Positions 51,772 through 61,451 of a stretch of 64,000 bases of DNA are shown piece after piece. How positions within the stretch are numbered: the stretch's first letter is position 1; each line of letters starts with the position of its first letter. Position numbers and translations under genes: made by a program. A model generated the notes under the pieces. It was not told the origin of the DNA. It did no database searches and saw nothing but the letters and a program-made list of their open reading frames with translations. This DNA comes from G963666535 sp963666535 (GTDB lineage Bacteria; Bacillota; Clostridia; Oscillospirales; Oscillospiraceae), in contig OY762913.1 in assembly GCA_963666535.1 (NCBI GenBank), positions 310,001 to 374,000 on the forward strand. The letters are read 5' to 3'.

Positions 51772-52530
51772 TTACAGGTGATTGGCCAGCGTCATGGCGA
51801 CGCCGGTGCCAAGGGCAATGGCAGTGGCAATCAGCAGGGCCTCCGCCAGGCGGCTGATACCGGAGATCATGTCGCCGGCCATCATTTCCCGCAGGGCATT
51901 GGTCAGCGCTACGCCGGGCACCAGCACCATGAACGCACCAATGGTAATGACATCCAGGTCACTTCCCACGCCCATCCGAGTCAGCCCCAGGGCCAGCAGC
52001 GCAGAGATCGCGGCGGCCACCACACATTTAAAAAACACACCGGTATTCAGGTGGGAAAGCAGCGTTACGCACAGGCAGATGACAAGTCCGCACAATCCGC
52101 CACACAATCCGTCCGCCCAAGAGCCGCCAAAAAACAGGGTAAAGGCAGAGGTGGCCAAGCAGTATCCCAAAAGCCGCATGGGCAGGGAATAGCTTCTGCG
52201 CTGATCGGTCACGCCGTCCAGCAGAGCGCGGGCCGCGGGAAGCTCCGGCGTGTCCCTGCACAGGGTGCGGCATAGCGCATTGCACAGCTCCAGCTGTTCC
52301 AGATCGGTATCATGGCTGGGCATGCGACGCACGCGGGTGGAGGCCTGCCCCTCCGGCGTGATCATACTGACGGTGATACAATTCGGGATCGCAAACACTT
52401 CAGCGCTTTTCATTCCATAAGCGTGCAGGATACGACGGATGGAGTCCTCTACCCGGTAGATTTCCGCGCCGCTTTCCAGCAAACGGTAGCCCACATCCGT
52501 ACTCAGCGTGAGCAGCTCATTGTAGTCCAT
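51772..52530 (-). CDS. ThrE-type exporter, N-terminal half (DUF1212)
   Basis: The 252-residue protein begins with a soluble part (MDYNELLTLSTDVGYRLLESGAEIYRVEDSIRRIL...) that carries the RVEDS motif of the family, then has five membrane segments (~115-250, including GAFMVLVPGVALTNALREMMAGDMISG). With the next gene it forms a two-part amino-acid exporter. I chose the ATG at 52530, behind AGGGAG; an ATG eight codons earlier is possible. Confidence 0.87.
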   Translation of the reverse strand: MDYNELLTLSTDVGYRLLESGAEIYRVEDSIRRILHAYGMKSAEVFAIPNCITVSMITPEGQASTRVRRMPSHDTDLEQLELCNALCRTLCRDTPELPAARALLDGVTDQRRSYSLPMRLLGYCLATSAFTLFFGGSWADGLCGGLCGLVICLCVTLLSHLNTGVFFKCVVAAAISALLALGLTRMGVGSDLDVITIGAFMVLVPGVALTNALREMMAGDMISGISRLAEALLIATAIALGTGVAMTLANHL

Positions 52531-52633
52531 ATCCCACTGCGCTCCCTTAACCAAATAGCCGGACGCAAAGCGTCCTAGTTATAGGATAGGGCACGAAGAG
52601 GAATCGGTCAAGGGGAAGCAAAAAATTTTATTC

Positions 52634-52661
52634 TTGACAAATTGCGGGAAGAAGGTATAAT
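52634..52661 (+). promoter_or_regulatory. Consensus SigA promoter of the rubrerythrin gene
   Basis: TTGACA (52634-52639) and TATAAT (52656-52661) are 16 bp apart, a full consensus match at both boxes. Confidence 0.92.
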
Positions 52662-52671
52662 TTAGGGTAGT

Positions 52672-52692
52672 TAATAAGAATAATTCCTATTA
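52672..52692 (+). promoter_or_regulatory. Fur/PerR-like operator at the rubrerythrin start site
   Basis: TAATAAGAATAATTCCTATTA is a 21-bp palindrome with one mismatched pair and an unpaired centre. It lies about at the transcription start of a peroxide-defence gene, so a PerR-type repressor is likely. The exact family is inferred. Confidence 0.6.
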
Positions 52693-52724
52693 TTTATCTT
52701 TTACTATATGAAAAGGAGGAGCAA

Positions 52725-53390
52725 ATGATGAGTTATCGCTGTAAGATCTGTGGGTATGTTTATGAGGGCGACACCCTGCCCGCCGACTACAAGTGTCCCG
52801 TGTGCAAGCATCCCGCCGCTGATTTCGAGCCGATTGAAACCAAGGCCGCCACCCCCGAAAACCTGAAGGGGACCAAAACCGAGCAGAATTTGCGCGACGC
52901 TTTTTCGGGCGAGTCCCAGGCCCGCAACAAATACACCTACTTTGCCTCCGTGGCAAAGAAAGAGGGCTACGAGCAAATTTCCGATCTTTTCCTGAAGACT
53001 GCCGCCAATGAAAAGGAGCATGCAGAGCTTTGGTTTAAGGCGCTGGGTGCGCTGGGTGATACCGCCGCCAACCTGAAGCATGCCGCCGAGGGGGAAAATT
53101 ACGAGTGGACGGACATGTACGCCACCTTCTCCAAGGAGGCCGAGGCCGAGGGCTTTGCCGATTTGGCGGCGCAGTTCCGCGGCGTGGCCGAGGTGGAAAA
53201 GGCCCACGAAAAGCGCTACCTTGCCCTGCTGCACAATGTGGAAATGCAGGCGGTTTTTGAAAAGGCCGAGGAGACCATGTGGGAGTGCCGCAACTGCGGA
53301 CATCTGGTCATCGGTAAAAAAGCACCGGATATTTGTCCTGTCTGCAAGCATCCCCGCAGTTATTTTGAAGTGCGCGCGGAAAACTATTGA
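52725..53390 (+). CDS. rbr: Rubrerythrin with two rubredoxin-like domains
   Basis: The 221-residue protein has an N-terminal rubredoxin domain ([12 protein letters not shown]...KCPVCKHP), a ferritin-like di-iron domain (~45-180, with Glu/His ligands in [27 protein letters not shown] and [12 protein letters not shown]) and a C-terminal rubredoxin domain ([12 protein letters not shown]...[11 protein letters not shown]). The usual rubrerythrin has only the C-terminal one; N-terminal additions occur in clostridia. It reduces hydrogen peroxide. AAAAGGAGGAG precedes two adjacent ATGs. Confidence 0.95.
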   Translation: MMSYRCKICGYVYEGDTLPADYKCPVCKHPAADFEPIETKAATPENLKGTKTEQNLRDAFSGESQARNKYTYFASVAKKEGYEQISDLFLKTAANEKEHAELWFKALGALGDTAANLKHAAEGENYEWTDMYATFSKEAEAEGFADLAAQFRGVAEVEKAHEKRYLALLHNVEMQAVFEKAEETMWECRNCGHLVIGKKAPDICPVCKHPRSYFEVRAENY

Positions 53391-53406
53391 TCCCAATGTA
53401 ACACGA

Positions 53407-53445
53407 AAGGCTCGCTCTGTTAGGGAGCGGGCCTTCGGTTTTTTT
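53407..53445 (+). terminator. Terminator of rbr
   Basis: AAGGCTCGCTC pairs with GAGCGGGCCTT (one wobble) and is followed by CGG and T7. Confidence 0.88.
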
Positions 53446-53455
53446 GCTGAACTTA

Positions 53456-53650
53456 CTATCCGTCAGCCATGACGGGAAAGCATACCAGATACCAGCCGCA
53501 GGGTTCCATGGGTGTTACGGTGGCGGCAGGGCATTGACAGCGGATGCGCTCGGCCTGCTCTTGGGTCAGGCGAAGCTCCCGCCGGGGAACAAGTCCACCG
53601 TGAAAGCAGGATGCAAAGAAGACGTCAAAAGACGCCGCATCAATTTCCAT
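53456..53650 (-). CDS. Uncharacterised 64-residue protein
   Basis: The frame begins MEIDAASFDVFFASCFHGGL and ends PCGWYLVCFPVMADG. GGGGAGGA lies about ten bases ahead of the ATG, and the middle (RRELRLTQEQAERIRCQCPAATVTP) looks like a folded small protein. Four Cys are present but not in a known motif. No family recognised. Confidence 0.6.
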   Translation of the reverse strand: MEIDAASFDVFFASCFHGGLVPRRELRLTQEQAERIRCQCPAATVTPMEPCGWYLVCFPVMADG

Positions 53651-53945
53651 TCCAGGTGTTCCTCCCCTCAGCGAATTGTGATGTAATATACGTCGGCACG
53701 TTCCGTACCGTGGCTGTCATCTCAGCACATGACTGTATCGTGCCCATGTGCGCATAGAATGCGTACTGATCTAATCAAACCGACAGGATCAGACGGTGTT
53801 TTTGTGTGTCCAGTAGACATTATATACCGGCCCGGCATGGTCCGTCAATGAAAAACAGGACAATAAACCGCGAATAGTGCCCTTGTTTTCCGCAGGAAAA
53901 AATGATAAAATATTTTATTAATGTAATGAGCAGGAGGAGCTTGTC
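53651..53945. other. Gap between the small protein and miaB
   Basis: About 295 bp hold promoter-like A+T-rich sequence ahead of miaB (near 53875-53925) but nothing I can identify firmly. Confidence 0.4.
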
Positions 53946-55355
53946 TTGCAGGGAAATACCACACAGATTCCGGCGGAGGAAATTGACCGCCAGCGGGCCT
54001 TTTGCGCCGCCGTCAACCGCATACACGAAGCCGGACCCGCGCCAATGGCCTTTGTGGACACCTATGGATGCCAGCAGAACGAGGCGGATTCCGAACGCCT
54101 TCGGGGATATCTGGCTGCAATGGGGTATGGCTTCACCCGGGAGGAAGACCAGGCGGACGTAATCGTCATCAATACCTGTGCCGTGCGGGAACACGCTGAA
54201 ACGCGGGTGCTGGGCAACCTGGGTGCCCTGACCCACACCAAGCGAAAAAATCCCAATCAAATTATCTGCCTGTGCGGCTGTATGATGCAGGAGCCGCATA
54301 TGGTCGAAAAAATTCGGCAGTCTTACCGCCATGTGGATCTGGTGTTCGGCCCCCACGTTCTGTGGCGGTTTCCGGAATTTTTAAATGGTATTTTGACCAA
54401 TCGCGGGCGTATCTTTGAAACAGCGGACGACCCCGGAACCATTGCCGAAGGCATCCCCCAGCGCCGCGACAGCACTGTGAAGGCATGGGTCTCCATTATG
54501 TACGGCTGCAATAATTTCTGTTCCTACTGCATCGTGCCCTATGTGCGCGGCCGGGAACGCAGCCGCGCGCCCGAGACCATTTTGGCCGAGGTGCGCCAGC
54601 TGGCCAAGGCCGGTTACAAGGACATTACGCTGCTGGGACAGAACGTCAATTCCTACGGCAAGGATCTGCCGCGGCCCACAGATTTTTCCACTCTGCTGCG
54701 GCAGGTGGACGCAATAGAAGGGGACTTCCTCATCCGCTTCATGACCTCCCACCCCAAGGACGCCTCGCCCCACCTGTTCCAGACCATGGCGGAGTGCAAA
54801 AAGGTAGCCCCGCATCTGCATCTGCCGGTACAGGCCGGCAGCGACCGGGTCCTGAAGGCGATGAACCGGGGCTATACCTCCCAGCAATATCTGGCGCTGA
54901 TCGCAGATGTGCGCCGCCGCATCCCCCACATTGTGATTACCTCTGACATCATTGTGGGATTTCCCGGGGAATCCACGGCGGAATTTGAGGAAACGTTGGT
55001 TCTGCTGGAAGCCGTGCGCTACGATGCGCTGTTTACCTTCCTTTACTCCCCCCGCACCGGCACCCCGGCAGCCACCTTGCCCGACCCCATGTCCAAGGAG
55101 GAGAAAGGGGCCAATTTTCAGCGGCTGCTGGACGTGCAAAATGCCATTTCCGCCGAAAAGCACCATGCCTATGTGGGACAAACCCTCCGCTGTCTGGTGG
55201 ACGGCGTGAGCGAGGACCCGCGGTATAACCTCACCGCCCGCACCGACGGCGGACGGCTGGTGCACCTGGCGGGAGACGAGGCGCTGGTGGGGCAGTTCCT
55301 TTCGGTCACGATCACAGACGCATCCACCTGGGCGTTGTTCGGCGAGAAGCGCTAA
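53946..55355 (+). CDS. miaB: tRNA-2-methylthio-N6-isopentenyladenosine synthase
   Basis: The 469-residue radical SAM methylthiotransferase has the N-terminal UPF0004 domain (VDTYGCQQNEADSERLRG, NTCAVREHAE, CLCGCMMQEP with three cluster Cys), the radical SAM motif CNNFCSYCIVPYVRGRERSR and a C-terminal TRAM domain (~390-460). It adds a methylthio group to i6A37 of tRNA. The start is TTG at 53946, behind AGGAGGAG. miaA, which makes its substrate, lies at 60209 in the same run. Confidence 0.96.
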   Translation: MQGNTTQIPAEEIDRQRAFCAAVNRIHEAGPAPMAFVDTYGCQQNEADSERLRGYLAAMGYGFTREEDQADVIVINTCAVREHAETRVLGNLGALTHTKRKNPNQIICLCGCMMQEPHMVEKIRQSYRHVDLVFGPHVLWRFPEFLNGILTNRGRIFETADDPGTIAEGIPQRRDSTVKAWVSIMYGCNNFCSYCIVPYVRGRERSRAPETILAEVRQLAKAGYKDITLLGQNVNSYGKDLPRPTDFSTLLRQVDAIEGDFLIRFMTSHPKDASPHLFQTMAECKKVAPHLHLPVQAGSDRVLKAMNRGYTSQQYLALIADVRRRIPHIVITSDIIVGFPGESTAEFEETLVLLEAVRYDALFTFLYSPRTGTPAATLPDPMSKEEKGANFQRLLDVQNAISAEKHHAYVGQTLRCLVDGVSEDPRYNLTARTDGGRLVHLAGDEALVGQFLSVTITDASTWALFGEKR

Positions 55356-55432
55356 GCCGTCGTGAGCAGCGGCACAAGGAACCATAAAGACAAAAAAACA
55401 GGCTGGTCGAAGACCAGCGGCATTTTTTGCGG
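55346..55432 (+). repeat. Repeated double-stem element, copy A (also terminator of miaB)
   Basis: It begins GAAGCGCTAAGC, which includes the miaB stop, and 50 nt later forms outer stem CAAAAAA/TTTTTTG, internal loop ACAG/GGCA and inner stem GCTGGTC/GACCAGC around GAA. It is the same architecture as the element at 63901. A partial copy of its head (GAATCGCTAAGC) lies at 55480. Confidence 0.8.
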
Positions 55433-55543
55433 AATGGTGCGTTGTGACCGCGTCGCGGAGGGCGCGTGCGTGACAGTGAGAATCGCTAAGCACCCGGGAG
55501 CAGAAAGAAGCCCCCTAATTTACCACAATAAGGAGACCTCATC

Positions 55544-58150
55544 ATGGCAGAAATGACCCCCATGAGAAAGCAATATTTGGACATTAAGGAACGCAACCCC
55601 GACTGTTTGCTCTTCTTCCGTCTGGGTGATTTCTACGAAATGTTTGACGACGATGCCCGCACCGCGTCGCGGGAGCTGGACCTGACCCTTACCACCCGTG
55701 ACCGGAACAAGGATGTGCCCGCGGACGAAAAGGTACCCATGTGCGGGGTGCCTTATCACTCCTGCGATGCGTACATCGCAAGGCTGATCGCCAAGGGCTA
55801 CAAGGTGGCCATCTGTGAACAGATGGAGGACCCCGCCCTTGCCAAGGGCTTGGTGGAGCGGGACATTATCCGCATCATTACCCCCGGCACGATCATCGAT
55901 TCCTCCATGCTGGAGGAGGGGAAAAACAACTACATCTGTTCCCTCTACCTGGGTGAGAGCGGAGGCGCGGCTTGCTTCTGCGACATTTCCACCGGAGAGG
56001 TGTTCACCACCTCCTTCCCCACCGGGGACGAGTTTTTGGACCGCATGGAAAACGAACTGGGGCGCTTCAGTCCACGGGAAGCCGTTTTGTGTGAGGAGGC
56101 CTTCCAAAACCAAAAACTGTTGGACTTTCTGCGGGAACGACTGGACTGCCGCTGCGAAAATGGTGGAACGGAACGCTATGCCCCTTCCCCCGCCCGGGCT
56201 CTGGCGGAAAAACAGTTTAAAACCGGTCTTGACAGCGCACCCCAGCAGGATGTGGCCGCACTGCAATGCGTGGGTGGTCTGCTGTCCTATCTCTACGAGA
56301 CACAGAAGACCGATTTATCCCACATCGCGACGCTGCACTATTACACGGCGGGCCAATTTTTAGAGCTGGACCTGACCGCCCGCCGCAACCTGGAGCTGAC
56401 CGAAACCCTGCGCTCCAAGGAAAAACGCGGCTCCCTGCTGTGGGTGCTGGACCGGACCAAAACCGCGATGGGCGGACGGCTCATCCGGGGCTGGATGGAA
56501 CGCCCTCTGCTGTCCCCCGTCCAGATCGGCAGGCGGCAGGCCGCTGTGGGCGAGCTGTTTGACGACAGTATCACAAGGGAAGAACTCTCGCTCTGCCTGA
56601 AGGAAATCACCGATCTGGAGCGCCTGATTGGCCGGGTGGTCTATGGCACCGCGGGAGGCCGCGACCTTGTGGCCCTGTCCGCCGGACTGGGGAGGCTACC
56701 CGCCTTGCGGGAACTGCTGGCTCCCTGCTCCTCCGCCCTGCTGACCGCTTTGCGGGACGGATTGGACGATCTGGCGGAGCTGCGGGAGCTCATCAACCGC
56801 TCCATCGTGGACGAGCCGCCCTTTTCCGTGCGCGAAGGCGGCTTCATCCGGGACGGATACAACGAAGACGTGGATTATCTGCGGAACATCATTCAAAACG
56901 GCACCTCGCTGGTGGCGTCCATCGAGACGGAGGAAAAGGAAAAAACCGGCATTAAGTCCCTCAAGGTCGGCTACAACAAGGTGTTCGGCTATTACATTGA
57001 GGTGTCGAAATCCTACTTCCAGCAGGTGCCGGACACTTATATCCGCAAGCAGACCCTGACTAACTGCGAGCGCTATATCACCCAGGAACTGAAGGAGATG
57101 GAGCACACCATTCTCTCCGCCCGGGACAAGATCACGGGACTGGAATACGAGCTGTTCTGCAGCGTGCGGGAGGAAATCTGCCGCCATGTGGCCGCCATTC
57201 AGGCCTCGGCCTCGGCCGTGGCACAGGTGGACGTGTTAAACGCCTTTGCGACCGTGGCCGCCGCCAATCACTACTGTATGCCCCAGGTGGATGACTCGGG
57301 CGTCATCTCTATCGCCGAGGGCCGCCACCCGGTGGTGGAGCGGATGCTGAAAACCAGTCTGTTCGTCCCCAACGACACCCAGATGGACGGGGGCGAGAAC
57401 CTGGCCGCCATCATCACCGGCCCCAACATGGCGGGCAAGTCGACCTATATGCGCCAAGTGGCGCTGATCGTACTGATGGCGCAGATGGGTAGCTTTGTCC
57501 CGGCCAAAAGCGCCCACATCGGCGTGGTGGACAAGGTGTTCACCCGCATCGGTGCTTCCGACGACCTGGCCGCCGGGCAGTCCACCTTCATGGTGGAAAT
57601 GACCGAGGTGGCCGAGCTGCTGAAAAACGCCACCTCAAAAAGCCTGCTCATTCTGGATGAGATCGGCAGGGGAACTTCTACTTATGACGGCATGAGTATC
57701 GCCCGTGCCGTGCTGGAATTCTGTGCGGACAAAAAGCGACTGGGGGCAAAAACCCTGTTTGCCACCCACTATCATGAGCTGACGGTGCTGGAGGGATTGC
57801 TCCCCGGCGTGAAAAATTACAATATCGCGGCCAAAAAGAAAAAGGACGATGTTATTTTCCTGCGGAAGATTGTGCGCGGCGGCGCCGACCAAAGCTTCGG
57901 GATCGAGGTGGCAAAGCTGGCCGGCGTACCCGACCGGGTGATTGACCGGGCAAAAACCATCCTGGGGGAGCTGGAAGCCGGAGAGCATGGGGCTGCCGCA
58001 CCAGCCTCGGCACCGGAATCCGAACAGATCTCCCTGATCGATATGGGGAGTTCCGCCGTAGCAAAAAAGCTTCGTATGACCGATGTCAATATTTTGTCAC
58101 CCATCGAGGCACTCAATTTACTGTTTGAGCTAAAGCAAGATTTAAAATGA
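55544..58150 (+). CDS. mutS: DNA mismatch repair protein MutS
   Basis: The 868-residue protein has the mismatch-binding FYE motif (FRLGDFYEMFDDDA, near residue 31), connector and lever domains, Walker A GPNMAGKSTYMRQ (~628), the ATPase signature STFMVEMTEVAELL and Walker B LLILDEIGRGTSTYDG. It binds mismatches and recruits MutL, whose gene follows 22 bp later. RBS AAGGAG precedes the ATG. Confidence 0.98.
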   Translation: MAEMTPMRKQYLDIKERNPDCLLFFRLGDFYEMFDDDARTASRELDLTLTTRDRNKDVPADEKVPMCGVPYHSCDAYIARLIAKGYKVAICEQMEDPALAKGLVERDIIRIITPGTIIDSSMLEEGKNNYICSLYLGESGGAACFCDISTGEVFTTSFPTGDEFLDRMENELGRFSPREAVLCEEAFQNQKLLDFLRERLDCRCENGGTERYAPSPARALAEKQFKTGLDSAPQQDVAALQCVGGLLSYLYETQKTDLSHIATLHYYTAGQFLELDLTARRNLELTETLRSKEKRGSLLWVLDRTKTAMGGRLIRGWMERPLLSPVQIGRRQAAVGELFDDSITREELSLCLKEITDLERLIGRVVYGTAGGRDLVALSAGLGRLPALRELLAPCSSALLTALRDGLDDLAELRELINRSIVDEPPFSVREGGFIRDGYNEDVDYLRNIIQNGTSLVASIETEEKEKTGIKSLKVGYNKVFGYYIEVSKSYFQQVPDTYIRKQTLTNCERYITQELKEMEHTILSARDKITGLEYELFCSVREEICRHVAAIQASASAVAQVDVLNAFATVAAANHYCMPQVDDSGVISIAEGRHPVVERMLKTSLFVPNDTQMDGGENLAAIITGPNMAGKSTYMRQVALIVLMAQMGSFVPAKSAHIGVVDKVFTRIGASDDLAAGQSTFMVEMTEVAELLKNATSKSLLILDEIGRGTSTYDGMSIARAVLEFCADKKRLGAKTLFATHYHELTVLEGLLPGVKNYNIAAKKKKDDVIFLRKIVRGGADQSFGIEVAKLAGVPDRVIDRAKTILGELEAGEHGAAAPASAPESEQISLIDMGSSAVAKKLRMTDVNILSPIEALNLLFELKQDLK

Positions 58151-58172
58151 ACCGATAAAGGAGTGAGAATAC

Positions 58173-60134
58173 ATGCCGCATATTCAACAGCTTTCGTCCC
58201 ATGTGGCCGACCTGATCGCCGCCGGCGAGGTGGTAGAGCGCCCGGCCTCCGTGGTAAAGGAACTGATGGAAAACGCCATCGACGCGGGGGCAAGCGCCGT
58301 TACCGTGGAAATCGCAAATGGCGGCATGTCCCTCATCCGCATCACCGACAACGGCTGCGGAATTGATAAGGGGGAGCTTGCCACCGCCTTCCTGCGTCAC
58401 GCCACCAGCAAGCTGAGAACCGAGCGGGATCTGGAAGCCATTGGCACCCTTGGCTTTCGGGGGGAGGCACTGGCTGCCATTGCCGCCGTGTCGCGCATCG
58501 AGGTGATGACATGTGCCGCCGGTGCGCCCATGGGGGCGGCGCTGTCCATTCAGGGGGGCGAGCCCGGTGAGATCGAGGACGCGGGCTGCCCTCCCGGCAC
58601 CACCATGGTGGTGCGGGAGCTGTTTTTCAACACCCCCGCCCGCCTGAAATTTATGAAAAAGGACGCCGCCGAGGGGGCCGCCGTGTTTGCCGTGGTTCAG
58701 CGGGAGGCCTTGGCCCACCCTGAAGTGGCGGTGACCTTCCTCCGGGATGGCAAGCAGGAGCTGACCACGCCCGGCGACGGTCAAATGAAAAGCACGGTGT
58801 ACAGCGTGATGGGTCGGGACCTGGCCCTTGGGTTTACCCCCGTTTCCTCCGTCGGTGAGGAGATGAGCGTAACCGGCTTTGTTTCCCGCCCCACCTGCTG
58901 CCGGGGCACCCGCGGCTGCCAGCACTTTTTCGTCAACGGCCGCTATGTCAAATCCCCCCTGATGATGACGGCGGTGGAACGTGCCTATGACAACCAAAAG
59001 ATGGTGGGTAAATTTCCCGGCTGCGTCCTTCACCTGACCATGAAGCTCAATGCGGTGGACGTGAACGTGCACCCCACCAAGACCGAAGTAAAATTTGGCA
59101 GCGAGCGCAAGGTGTTTGACATGGTGTACTACGCGGTAAAGTCCGCGCTGGAGGGGGACAATGACCGCCCCGCCGTCCTGCCAGAAACCCGATCCGCTCC
59201 CCACCCCGCCGGTCAGTCCGCAGAAACAAAGGCAAGCACAACAGGGGGCACCGGGAGTCCCATTCAAACCGCGTTTTCCACTATGTCTGCAGCAACCTAT
59301 CGGGCTGGCCAGGAAAAAACGCCGGTCACCCTGCATGATTTTATCCGTCCCGCCGCCCAGCCTATGCCGGTGGCGGCACCGGCTATCCCGCCAAACCCAA
59401 AGCCGGCGGCGCGGATTGAGATCGTCCCGCTTGTAACTCCATCCCCCGCAAACGTGCAAAATGCGGAGTGGAGTAAACCCACAGATGTGCCGCCATGCAG
59501 TCAAACAAGCACGGAAGAATCCCTCCAAGTGCCCGAACCCACCCCAGCGAAGCACACCGCGCCGGAAGAGATCCCCTGGCGGATGGTGGGAGAGGTTTTG
59601 TGCACCTATATTGTGGTGGAACAGGGCGACACCGTCCTCCTCATCGACAAGCACGCCGCCCATGAGCGGATGAACTTTGACCGCATGAAGGCGCAGGACT
59701 ATACGCCCATGGTGCAAGTGCTTCTTGTCCCGGTCACCTTCACGCCCCCGCCGGACGAGGGGGCCGCGCTACTGGCGCACCTGCCTTTGCTGGCGGAGTT
59801 TGGATTCGACGTAGAGGGATTTGGCCGCGGCGCGCTCATCGTGCGGCAGGCCCCCTTTGATGTGCCGGAGGGAGAAATCGAGGCCACGCTTACGGCACTG
59901 GGGGAGCAGCTGCTGCTCACGGGCAAAGCCGATCCCGCCGCCCAGCGGGACGGGCTGCTGCACACCATGGCCTGCAAGGCTGCCATCAAGGGCGGCTGGA
60001 AAAACGATGAGGCAGAGCTTTTGAACGTGGCACAGGCTGTTATGACGGGCAGTGTCAAATATTGCCCCCACGGCAGACCGGTCGCTATTGAGCTGACAAA
60101 CGCCCAGCTGGAAAAGCGGTTCGGACGGGCCTGA
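58173..60134 (+). CDS. mutL: DNA mismatch repair protein MutL
   Basis: The 653-residue protein has the GHKL ATPase domain (IAAGEVVERPASVVKELMENAIDAG; ITDNGCGI; TLGFRGEALAAIAAVS), a Pro/Ala-rich linker (~335-465) and a C-terminal domain with the endonuclease-type motifs DKHAAHERMNFDRM (DQHA-type, Gln replaced by Lys), ACKAAIKGG and CPHGRP. It nicks the strand to be repaired. AAAGGAG precedes the ATG. It is in one unit with mutS and miaA. Confidence 0.97.
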   Translation: MPHIQQLSSHVADLIAAGEVVERPASVVKELMENAIDAGASAVTVEIANGGMSLIRITDNGCGIDKGELATAFLRHATSKLRTERDLEAIGTLGFRGEALAAIAAVSRIEVMTCAAGAPMGAALSIQGGEPGEIEDAGCPPGTTMVVRELFFNTPARLKFMKKDAAEGAAVFAVVQREALAHPEVAVTFLRDGKQELTTPGDGQMKSTVYSVMGRDLALGFTPVSSVGEEMSVTGFVSRPTCCRGTRGCQHFFVNGRYVKSPLMMTAVERAYDNQKMVGKFPGCVLHLTMKLNAVDVNVHPTKTEVKFGSERKVFDMVYYAVKSALEGDNDRPAVLPETRSAPHPAGQSAETKASTTGGTGSPIQTAFSTMSAATYRAGQEKTPVTLHDFIRPAAQPMPVAAPAIPPNPKPAARIEIVPLVTPSPANVQNAEWSKPTDVPPCSQTSTEESLQVPEPTPAKHTAPEEIPWRMVGEVLCTYIVVEQGDTVLLIDKHAAHERMNFDRMKAQDYTPMVQVLLVPVTFTPPPDEGAALLAHLPLLAEFGFDVEGFGRGALIVRQAPFDVPEGEIEATLTALGEQLLLTGKADPAAQRDGLLHTMACKAAIKGGWKNDEAELLNVAQAVMTGSVKYCPHGRPVAIELTNAQLEKRFGRA

Positions 60135-60208
60135 ATTTAAGCGCAGCGAGATGGCCGGCTCCGGCACAAGGAGCGCCACCGTAAAACAATGCACCAGGAG
60201 GTGACGAT

Positions 60209-61150
60209 ATGCCCCCCAAAGTTTTAGTCATCTGCGGCCCCACGGCTTCCGGCAAAACCAGACTTGCCGTCGAGCTTGCGCTGCTGCGGGGCGGAGAAGT
60301 CGTCTCCGCCGACTCCATGCAGATCTATCGGAATATGGACATTGGCACCGCCAAGCCGACCGCGCAGGAGATGAGGGGGGTTCCCCACCACATGCTTGAC
60401 GTGGCCGCGCCTTACGAGGACTACTCGGTGGCCCGTTATGTAACAGCGGCGGCCGCCTGTGTGGACGATATCCTGCGCCGGGGCAAGCTTCCCATTGTAG
60501 CGGGGGGCACGGGGTTATATATCGACTCGCTCCTGTCCGGGCGCACCTTTGCCGCGTTTACACCGGACAGCGGATATCGAGCCGCTTTGCAGACCCGAGC
60601 AAAAACGGAGGGCAGCGCGGTTCTTTTGCAGGAACTGGCCAAAATCGACCCTGCCGCCGCCCAGCGCCTGCATCCCAGTGATGAAAAACGTATCATCCGC
60701 GCCCTTGAGGTGTGGCAGGAAACCGGAAAAACCATCACCCAGCACAACGAGGAGACCAAAAAAATCCCGCCTCGCTATGAAGCGGTCACCATCGGACTAA
60801 CCTTTCAGGACAAACTGGATCTGTGGGCGCGCATCGACCGCCGGGTGGACGAAATGATGGCCGCGGGACTTGTGGACGAGGTACAGGCGCTGCTGAGCGC
60901 CGGTGTGCCCCCACGCTGCACGGCCATGCAGGCCATCGGCTATAAAGAAATGGCCGCAGCGCTGCTGGAGGGGATCGATCCGGCCTTGGCAGCGGCGGAA
61001 ATCAAGCTGCGCTCCCGGCAGTATGCCAAGCGGCAGCTCACCTGGTTCAAACGCAGCCCCGACACCCGCTGGATTAAATGGGAATATTCTCCAAATTTTG
61101 AAGTGGCTGTCCTGTCTTCGACAAAATGTATGGAAGCCGCCGGATTATGA
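60209..61150 (+). CDS. miaA: tRNA dimethylallyltransferase
   Basis: The 313-residue protein has the P-loop [15 protein letters not shown], then [40 protein letters not shown] and the late QAIGYKE and [11 protein letters not shown]. It adds an isopentenyl group to A37 of tRNAs, the substrate of MiaB encoded upstream. CAGGAGGTGA precedes the ATG. hfq follows, the usual order mutL-miaA-hfq. Confidence 0.97.
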   Translation: MPPKVLVICGPTASGKTRLAVELALLRGGEVVSADSMQIYRNMDIGTAKPTAQEMRGVPHHMLDVAAPYEDYSVARYVTAAAACVDDILRRGKLPIVAGGTGLYIDSLLSGRTFAAFTPDSGYRAALQTRAKTEGSAVLLQELAKIDPAAAQRLHPSDEKRIIRALEVWQETGKTITQHNEETKKIPPRYEAVTIGLTFQDKLDLWARIDRRVDEMMAAGLVDEVQALLSAGVPPRCTAMQAIGYKEMAAALLEGIDPALAAAEIKLRSRQYAKRQLTWFKRSPDTRWIKWEYSPNFEVAVLSSTKCMEAAGL

Positions 61151-61185
61151 TAGATGCATTCTTATATAGAAGGAGTGCATCCATT

Positions 61186-61437
61186 ATGCAAAAACAAATT
61201 AATCTTCAAGACTCATTTCTCGCCCGGGTACGCCGCCAAAAACTGCACGTCACTGCCTTTCTGATGAATGGATATCAACTGCGTGGACAGGTATCCGGCT
61301 TTGACCCATTTACCGTGGTTTTGGTGACCGAAGGCAGACAGCAGCTCATCTATAAGCACGCCATCTCCACCATTATTCCCGAAAAGCCGGTGGAGCTGGG
61401 CGAGGAAGCGGATATGGAGCTGTTTGACGAGTCCTAA
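61186..61437 (+). CDS. hfq: RNA chaperone Hfq
   Basis: The 83-residue protein has the Sm1 motif ([42 protein letters not shown]) and the Sm2 motif ([10 protein letters not shown]). It forms a hexamer that binds small RNAs and mRNA. The start at 61186 follows AGAAGGAG; the frame extends upstream without a site. The acidic tail is short. Confidence 0.96.
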   Translation: MQKQINLQDSFLARVRRQKLHVTAFLMNGYQLRGQVSGFDPFTVVLVTEGRQQLIYKHAISTIIPEKPVELGEEADMELFDES

Positions 61438-61451
61438 ACAAAGGAGTACCT

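Noticed and set aside
58113..59717. 534-codon frame on the minus strand over mutL
   Set aside because: It is a shadow of mutL in GC-rich DNA: no homology-like motifs and no start site.
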